DNA of 64,000 bases from Bacteroidales bacterium UBA3743 (lineage in GTDB: Bacteria; Bacteroidota; Bacteroidia; Bacteroidales; Paludibacteraceae): positions 2,601-66,600 of the forward strand of contig DFGT01000004.1 of NCBI GenBank assembly GCA_002371265.1, read 5' to 3'. The position numbers were made by a program, and so were the translations under genes. Positions 58,838-64,000 of this stretch are shown here, piece after piece (the stretch's first letter is position 1; every line of letters begins with the position of its first letter). The notes below the pieces were generated by a model. That model had not been told where the DNA came from. It ran no database searches and worked only from the letters and a program-made list of their open reading frames with translations.

Positions 58838-59827
58838 TCATCTCCTTTGGGCGGTGCCTCTCAGATAGTCCAAAATTTTGAATGTCGTGCTGTAGTATTT
58901 GTGGACGTGGATGAATGGCACAAGTTCTGCTCCGAATTCGTGGTATGAAGAGCCGATACTTTTATTCATGCTACCTTCAAAGTCAAAACCCTTCGTTTTT
59001 CCTTTTAAAAATTCCAAAGCGTCCCATATCATAAGCGACGGTGCACCTTCGCTTTTTCTTTTAGGGTCGATGCCAGACCATATGTAATAGGCCCATTCGC
59101 TGTCCCAAACTAAAAAGCACACTGCTAGTGGTTCCCCCTCGGAATCTTTGGTGCATACAATAGCACCATGTCCATCTTTTTTTGCTTCTTCAATAATATG
59201 TTTGCAGTCCCATTTGTCGAGAAGATCGTCCATTCCTCGCTCCTTGTATGTGCGACGGTGGAAATCAAGGAAATCATCGGCAGACATGTCAAAGGTAGTC
59301 ACAAAACCTTTTTTCTGAGCTTTGTGGATATATTGTTGTTTTGATTTGCAGAATCTTGAGAATAATTCTTCTGGGTCTCCAATATTAGGAAGACGGTAGG
59401 TGTAGCGAGTGTATTGTTTAAATCCAGCCCAGTGGAATGGCAGGTGGTTTGTGACGCGCGGTGAAAAATTCTGCCAGAACATGTCTGCATGCAGCTCTTC
59501 CAGAAGATCTATGATATTTTGAAATATCTTTTCCTCAAAAGCTAGTTTTTTATAAGTTGACAATCTTCCGGAATATATTGAGTCTGGATAGAATATGAAA
59601 GGGCCGGTGTGTTGGCAAAACTCATGTTGGGAGATCAGTGTGAATCCAAATTTTTTGAATATGGCGTACGGCATTGTGGCGATGATGTTATCGTTTTTGT
59701 CACGTATGATCAGCACGTCCCAGTTGTCACCACAGCTCGCACTCATCCACCAGTATTGCGAGAACACTGGTATTTCAGGATGCAGTCTGCATATTTCTTT
59801 ATATTCTTCCTTATTTCTCATAATCAT
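58838..59827 (-). CDS. FemAB/GNAT-like acyltransferase
   Basis: 329 residues (MIMRNKEEYKEICRLHPEIP...). FSQYWWMSASCGDNWDVLII, LPFHWAGFKQYTRYTYRLP and FCKSKQQYIHKAQKKGFVTTF are typical of the FemAB/GNAT_6 (double GNAT) family; the C-terminal part has DFHRRTYKERGMDD, GHGAIVCTKDSEGEPLAVCFLVWD and FDFEGSMNKSIGSSYHEFGA. Such enzymes attach amino acids or acyl groups to peptidoglycan or polysaccharide precursors. The frame opens at 59863, but the promoter at 59872 suggests a start at 59827 or 59821. Confidence 0.82.
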   Translation of the reverse strand: MIMRNKEEYKEICRLHPEIPVFSQYWWMSASCGDNWDVLIIRDKNDNIIATMPYAIFKKFGFTLISQHEFCQHTGPFIFYPDSIYSGRLSTYKKLAFEEKIFQNIIDLLEELHADMFWQNFSPRVTNHLPFHWAGFKQYTRYTYRLPNIGDPEELFSRFCKSKQQYIHKAQKKGFVTTFDMSADDFLDFHRRTYKERGMDDLLDKWDCKHIIEEAKKDGHGAIVCTKDSEGEPLAVCFLVWDSEWAYYIWSGIDPKRKSEGAPSLMIWDALEFLKGKTKGFDFEGSMNKSIGSSYHEFGAELVPFIHVHKYYSTTFKILDYLRGTAQRR

Positions 59828-59871
59828 TTTTAGTGAGACGAAGGCATTTCCCCCATCAACCATTGATAGTA

Positions 59872-59901
59872 CAAATATAAAGAAAAAGAAAGGAACGCAA
59901 A
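59872..59901 (-). promoter_or_regulatory. Promoter of the FemAB-like gene
   Basis: On the minus strand TTTG (59898-59901), 18 bases, TATATTTG (59872-59879). The -33 box lies within the GH9 terminator hairpin. Confidence 0.6.
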
Positions 59902-59915
59902 AGATATTGCGTTCC
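59892..59915 (-). terminator. Terminator after GH9 gene
   Basis: Stem GGAACGCAA / TTGCGTTCC followed on the minus strand by TTTCTTTTTC, 55 bases past the GH9 stop; overlaps the next promoter. Confidence 0.7.
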
Positions 59916-59969
59916 CTCCTTTGGTATTTAATGCAAAAAGTGATTTATTTCATATTCTGCATTTTTGAA

Positions 59970-62930
59970 TTATTTCTTCACAATCAATCTGAATGCCTGG
60001 TTTGTCGACTCAGTGTTTATGATCACTGTGTAGATTCCGTTTGCAAGACTAGCTATATCAACACTGTTGACTGCGTCGGAAGCGTTCAACTGCTCTGTCA
60101 AGACAACCTTTCCGTCTATGCTTATGATCTGGACGGAAGCATTCTCGTCTTCATTAAGAATCTCAACATATATAACATTTGCGGCTGGATTTGGATACAG
60201 TTTGCAAGCGAGCTCATTGGCGTCAATTGTGTTGGCACCGGATCCATGCTCATAAGTTCCGTGAACCATTGCTCTCGCGCAACCAGAACCAGCCTGAATT
60301 TGCCAGTTGATCATTGCAGGGAACGGCTTATTGTTAGCTTCACCCTTGTCGCATCCAGTAAACTCGATCACGTCACCGTTGTTAGCGAATGTGTTGTAGT
60401 CTTTTCCATTAGCATAGAATGGAATTGAACCGTTGACAGGCTTAGCCGACAATGAATAATCACCATTCTCTGAAATCTCGATTGGATTGCTCAATGTGAT
60501 TGTGTACCAGCCTTTGTTCTGCAAATCAATTGCGTCAGAATTGATTGTCTGCTTCTTGCCGTTATGAGTAAGAGTGAATGTTATTGGTTGGCTTCCAGTA
60601 GTGTAGATTGCTGAGAAGTAAATCGACATGCCTGTGATCTTGAATGGTTTGTGAGCAGTGAACAATGCAGCTGTCTCACCCCAATCCGAAGTTGACGAAG
60701 ATGCGAATGTCTTTTCGTCCGGACCAGCTACGAATGAACTGCTTCCCGCGTTCTGCACATAAACATCGATATCTTTGCTGATTGTTGTAGTATATGTTTT
60801 GCCAGATCCAAGAAGCTTTCCTCCCTCTGCTTTGTCATACCACTCGAAATCACCGTCGCCCTCGGCAGTGAATGTGATTTTTCCTCCGTTGCCCGACTTG
60901 GCATCTGCCACGACAGGAAGTTTAGATGTGATCTCTGTCTCAACTTTCTTGCTTCCACATCCAGGAACTGAGATCTTACAAGTGTACATGCCAGCCTTGG
61001 TTGCAGTGTATGTAGAAGATGTTGCACCTTTTATCTCATCACCGTCGACACCCCATTGGTATGACACTCCCTTCAAATCAACAGTTGCATCCAATGTGAT
61101 AGTTGCAGGATTACACAACTCTCCGCTTTCAAGTTGTACATCTGGTAGCTCTCCTAGAATTGTTACGCTGGCGGAAGTCTCCCAATCTCCAGCAGAATCT
61201 ACTACACAAGAGTAAACTCCAGCCTCTTTGACTTCGTAAGTTGAAGATTTTGTGTCGGAAACCAACTGCTTTCCATCTTTCGACCAAGTGAATTTCTTCT
61301 TTCCGTCAGCAGGAATCTTGCTGTCGAGCACAATCGAACTCTCTCCACAGATTGAACGGTCGTCTCCAAGTTCTGGTGTCGGATGAACCGCCAAACTTGC
61401 CACTGGATTCAGGATTGAATTGATATATCCAAGAGACGCTACAAGTCCGGCATTGTAGTCGATACCACCTTCGCTGTATGTGTATTCCTTCTCGTTGTCA
61501 ACATAATTACCGTCTTTGATAGAACCTCCCACCATGTAGCCCAACTGCATGAATTTTTCCTGAGGTTTCAAGTTTGCCTCGGAGTCGTTGTCAAGACCGT
61601 AGAAATTACGGTGGTGAGGATAGTGAGGAAAGTTATCTCCAAATCCTACTATATAAGAGAATTTCTTTCCGTTGCTACCCATGATATACTCGATGGATGT
61701 AAGAGCATACGGATTTAAAGTCTTTTCTTTGCCTAGCACTTTGTCGTTAAGAGCGTAAACAAATGCTTGATTTGCTGGGAAACGAAGAATACCCCAGTTT
61801 CCGTTCTTCTTGTTTAAGAAATAGCCACTTGATGGTTTATACAAATCGCAGAAGAATTGTAATGCTTTTTTTGCATTGTTATCGTTGGCATACATAGCCA
61901 TCAAATAGCAAGCCAAATCTTCTGTGTTGTTGTAGTTAAGAGAATAGTTGTGGTTGAAATTATCCTCTACCGCCATAAAGGTAGAATGCTCTTTTGCGGC
62001 ATTCAAATAAGTATCGTCATTAGTGGCACGGTACAATTCCATTGCAAGCACTACAATATCCGATTCATATTTTGGTTTTGAAGGATAAAAGTCGCTTCCT
62101 GTATTACCTTTGGCTGTGCCCATTACATAGTCGTACGCCACCTTTGCTTTTGCCAAACATTTGTCTGCGTATTCTGAATTGTATGGGCGATAACAACGGC
62201 TCATGATCGCTAGAGTCGCACCACAGAAAGATGTCATTGATGTTGTCTTTCCTGTGGCTTTGAACACTTTACGAGATCCTTCAGCTTCTCCACCTTGTGC
62301 TCTTGAAAGAGTGGCTTTTACAGGTGAGGTACACCATACTTGATGGTCAGGACCTCCGTCTCCTACCTGATAATAGAATGTCTTTTCGTCGCGCACACAC
62401 TTCATGAAGAAGTCTGTGGCATATTTCAACTCGTCAAGAATATCAGGAATTCCGTTTGGCTTACCTTTCTTGCCTTCCCATGTGTAGTCGCTGGCTCCGA
62501 TGTAGCCTTCGTAGTTCTGCGAATAAAAATCGCCGTAACCAGTCGGGAATTCAGAATAACCCAAAGCAAGCATATAGCCAGAGTAAAACTCTGTCTGTCC
62601 GAACTTCACGTTATCTCCACAGTCTACCCAGCCTCCAGTCAAATCGTAGTCTCCGTCAGCATCTTTTACGAAATCCTGACCTTTTACGAAAGCTTTGAGG
62701 TTGCCTGTTAGAGACGACGCGGTCTGTGTTGGCTCATGTTCAGCTATAAGCCAGTTGTGACCAGCACCAGATCTTTGTGCTCCATAAAAGCGTCCGGTCA
62801 TCCAAAGAGCCTTCTGATATTGCTCATTGTCGAATACTGGTTTGCCCTGGGCAAAAACTGCGTTTGTCGATGCCAATGCCAGAGCGACAACTGTCGCTTT
62901 CACGGCAATAGATGAGTATATCTTATTCAT
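59970..62930 (-). CDS. Secreted GH9 endoglucanase with Ig-like domains and T9SS tail
   Basis: 986 residues. A signal peptide ends VFAQ; the GH9 catalytic domain (about 30-505) has GGWVDCGD with the paired Asp103/Asp106 that activate water, the HYPHHR substrate loop at 436-441 and the catalytic acid Glu487 in YSEGGIDYNAG. Then come a Cys-bearing Ig-like region (ELGDDRSICGESS..., GVSYQWGVDG), a beta-sandwich around 740-880 and a YPNPAANVIYVEIL sorting tail ending IVKK for type IX secretion. It should hydrolyse beta-1,4-glucan outside the cell. No other carbohydrate-active genes or SusC/D pair lie nearby. Confidence 0.94.
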   Translation of the reverse strand: MNKIYSSIAVKATVVALALASTNAVFAQGKPVFDNEQYQKALWMTGRFYGAQRSGAGHNWLIAEHEPTQTASSLTGNLKAFVKGQDFVKDADGDYDLTGGWVDCGDNVKFGQTEFYSGYMLALGYSEFPTGYGDFYSQNYEGYIGASDYTWEGKKGKPNGIPDILDELKYATDFFMKCVRDEKTFYYQVGDGGPDHQVWCTSPVKATLSRAQGGEAEGSRKVFKATGKTTSMTSFCGATLAIMSRCYRPYNSEYADKCLAKAKVAYDYVMGTAKGNTGSDFYPSKPKYESDIVVLAMELYRATNDDTYLNAAKEHSTFMAVEDNFNHNYSLNYNNTEDLACYLMAMYANDNNAKKALQFFCDLYKPSSGYFLNKKNGNWGILRFPANQAFVYALNDKVLGKEKTLNPYALTSIEYIMGSNGKKFSYIVGFGDNFPHYPHHRNFYGLDNDSEANLKPQEKFMQLGYMVGGSIKDGNYVDNEKEYTYSEGGIDYNAGLVASLGYINSILNPVASLAVHPTPELGDDRSICGESSIVLDSKIPADGKKKFTWSKDGKQLVSDTKSSTYEVKEAGVYSCVVDSAGDWETSASVTILGELPDVQLESGELCNPATITLDATVDLKGVSYQWGVDGDEIKGATSSTYTATKAGMYTCKISVPGCGSKKVETEITSKLPVVADAKSGNGGKITFTAEGDGDFEWYDKAEGGKLLGSGKTYTTTISKDIDVYVQNAGSSSFVAGPDEKTFASSSTSDWGETAALFTAHKPFKITGMSIYFSAIYTTGSQPITFTLTHNGKKQTINSDAIDLQNKGWYTITLSNPIEISENGDYSLSAKPVNGSIPFYANGKDYNTFANNGDVIEFTGCDKGEANNKPFPAMINWQIQAGSGCARAMVHGTYEHGSGANTIDANELACKLYPNPAANVIYVEILNEDENASVQIISIDGKVVLTEQLNASDAVNSVDIASLANGIYTVIINTESTNQAFRLIVKK

Positions 62931-62993
62931 AAGCTACCCTATTATAAGTTGGTTATTAATAGTGTTTTATTTTTGATGTGTTGTTAATAGGTC

Positions 62994-63443
62994 TTATTTC
63001 ACAGCGATTTTAGCCACACGTTTTTCGTGACGTCCCCCTTCGAAATCTGTTGTAAGGAATGTCTTGACGATCTCCAAGGCTTTTTCTTTGCTGATGAAAC
63101 GGGCTGGCAAGCCGACGATGTTTGCATTGTTGTGCTGACGGGCAAGAGATGCTATTTCTGTTTCCCAAGAAAGAGCGCATCTCACTCCCTGATGCTTGTT
63201 GCATGTCATCGAAATGCCGTTGGCGCTACCACAGATTGCGATTCCAAGGTCTACTTCTCCTTTCTCCACTGATTCAGCAAGCGGATGGGCATAGTCTGGA
63301 TAGTCGCAGCTATCGTTTGTGTCTGTTCCGAAGTTCTTGATGCCAGCCACAAGCGGAGTCAACTGCTCTACCAAGTATTTTTTCAAATCTGTACCAGCGT
63401 GGTCGTTTGCAATACCTATCTTCAATTCATTCAAATTCTTCAT
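62994..63443 (-). CDS. rpiB: Ribose 5-phosphate isomerase B
   Basis: A 149-residue cytosolic isomerase of the pentose phosphate pathway. IGIANDHAGTDLKKYLVEQL at the N-terminus and AICGSANGISMTCNKHQGVRCALSWE (active-site Cys and anion loop) are RpiB hallmarks, with HNNANIVGLPARFISKEKAL next. Length is typical. A clear promoter lies about 87 bases upstream. It is followed 63 bases on by the GH9 gene, which might be co-transcribed. Confidence 0.96.
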   Translation of the reverse strand: MKNLNELKIGIANDHAGTDLKKYLVEQLTPLVAGIKNFGTDTNDSCDYPDYAHPLAESVEKGEVDLGIAICGSANGISMTCNKHQGVRCALSWETEIASLARQHNNANIVGLPARFISKEKALEIVKTFLTTDFEGGRHEKRVAKIAVK

Positions 63444-63529
63444 TTTATCTAATATATGAATTTGTTTTAGTTTTTCTTCTAGTCAAGTGCACAGATAGTA
63501 ATTGTTGTGTACAAATCTAGTTGAGTGTA

Positions 63530-63561
63530 CAAATATAGATATGAATTTCAAGTTTCGCAAA
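63530..63561 (-). promoter_or_regulatory. Promoter of rpiB
   Basis: On the minus strand TTTG (63558-63561), 20 bases, TATATTTG (63530-63537): full consensus. Confidence 0.65.
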
Positions 63562-63632
63562 TATCAGCCGTGATTTTTAGCGAATTAGCTGTAAGATGAT
63601 GGAATCGTTGATGAAAGTTTATCTCATTTTTT

Positions 63633-63705
63633 GAGGATTGCAAAGAGCGGAACGCTCTTGCCTCACTTCTTTTCTGCGAGTCCGTAAGAACTCGCAGTCA
63701 TAAAA
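63633..63705 (+). repeat. GAGGATT-family intergenic repeat, copy J
   Basis: GAGGATTGCAAAGAGCGGAA with the CGCTCTTGCC arm, then CTGCGAGTCCGTAAGAACTC stem. A diverged half copy. Confidence 0.65.
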
Positions 63706-63734
63706 CGATTCTATCTCTTTTCTCTGTTTGATTT

Positions 63735-63773
63735 ATTGTCGGAAAGTGAATCATAAAATGTGTTTCCGACAAT
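63735..63773. terminator. Hairpin after the tex-like gene
   Basis: Stem ATTGTCGGAAA / TTTCCGACAAT placed two bases past the stop; little T-run, so only a possible terminator. Confidence 0.5.
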
Positions 63774-63774
63774 T

Positions 63775-64000
63775 TCATTTGTCCAATGCCAATGCAACTC
63801 TGTTCAATTTCATATCCACATCTTTCACAATCACACCCAGTCTTTGTCCTACAGACACTATCGTCTGCAAGTCGACGTTGCGGTCGCGTGTGAATTCAGA
63901 GACGTGAACCAATCCGTCGCGATGCACACCGATATTGACAAACGCTCCAAAGTTTGTGATGTTGGTGACAATGCCTTCCATTCGCATTCCAATTTCGAGG
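63775..64000 (-). CDS. tex: Tex-like S1 RNA-binding protein, C-terminal end
   Basis: The gene enters from the right edge; only the last 74 codons are present, reading LEIGMRMEGIVTNITNFGAF, then VNIGVHRDGLVHVSEF and VGQRLGVIVKDVDMKLNRVALALDK. This is an S1 domain of the kind that ends the transcription accessory protein Tex, including the GVHRDGLVHVSE strand. No further domain can be checked, so other S1 proteins remain possible. Confidence 0.82.
   Translation of the reverse strand, partial: LEIGMRMEGIVTNITNFGAFVNIGVHRDGLVHVSEFTRDRNVDLQTIVSVGQRLGVIVKDVDMKLNRVALALDK

Noticed and set aside
59595..60428. 277-codon plus-strand ORF spanning the FemAB/GH9 junction
   Set aside because: Antisense to two well-supported genes and the terminator; no domain.

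Overview
The window comes from a member of the Bacteroidetes, most likely the order Bacteroidales. Evidence is the TAnnTTTG type -7 promoter found ahead of many genes, often with TTTG 18-21 bases upstream, together with A-rich leaders instead of Shine-Dalgarno sites. Two type IX secretion sorting signals (a gliding-motility C-terminal domain and two YPNP-type tails), C10 lipoprotein proteases and an anaerobe-style oxygen defence set (OxyR, rubrerythrin, rubredoxin, OhrR-like MarR) agree. A secreted GH9 cellulase suggests a plant-fibre degrading gut or rumen organism. Genus cannot be set from this window.

Layout. 0-4 kb: the start of gapA, two tiny lipoproteins, and an ammonium operon (TorF-like porin, PII protein, Amt). 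4-9.7 kb: a large secreted Ig-like protein, the surE / membrane protein / lpxB operon, then a small lipoprotein overlapping a DoxX-thioredoxin membrane protein. 9.7-17.9 kb: the most striking locus, three copies of a cassette that pairs a ~225-residue lipoprotein with a ~460-residue C10 (streptopain-like) protease lipoprotein. Two copies are in tandem and the third lies beyond prfA. Copies 1 and 3 have near-identical promoters and an untranslated leader with a conserved 7-residue mini-ORF. A 199-base candidate MITE sits after copy 2. 18-29 kb: nadE, a phosphatase, a hemolysin-III protein, and a run of minus-strand genes for oxygen defence and late haem synthesis (oxyR, rubrerythrin, thioredoxin, rubredoxin, hemG, hemN, marR, a ferritin-like protein).

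29-34 kb: accessory genes, including an Rpn-type nuclease, a four-gene minus-strand operon with a YqiA-DUF1653 fusion and a DUF5131 protein, and a P-loop kinase overlapped by an unknown gene. 34-40 kb: a cation efflux protein, acetyltransferase, hydrolase lipoprotein and a minus-strand operon led by a bile-acid-symporter-family protein. 40.3-45.2 kb: a repeat-rich island with about 14 copies of a GCGTCTGTAAGACGC hairpin, mostly alternating with a second hairpin, surrounding a NifX-like gene, an acetyltransferase and a solitary, AT-rich AAA/ABC-type ATPase that may be a defence gene. 45-49 kb: housekeeping genes nadK, fmt, mnmE and rpmE2. 49-64 kb: a cyclophilin, a small kinase, a CotH-domain secreted protein, a fatty acyl-CoA ligase, an Imm40-like protein, two tandem tRNA-Arg genes, a FemAB-like acyltransferase, a GH9 cellulase, rpiB, and the end of a tex-like gene.

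A second dispersed palindromic family (GAGGATTGTTAAGGGC...) occurs ten times in intergenic space. No CRISPR array, rRNA or complete IS element was seen. All family assignments are from reading the sequence; no database search was run.
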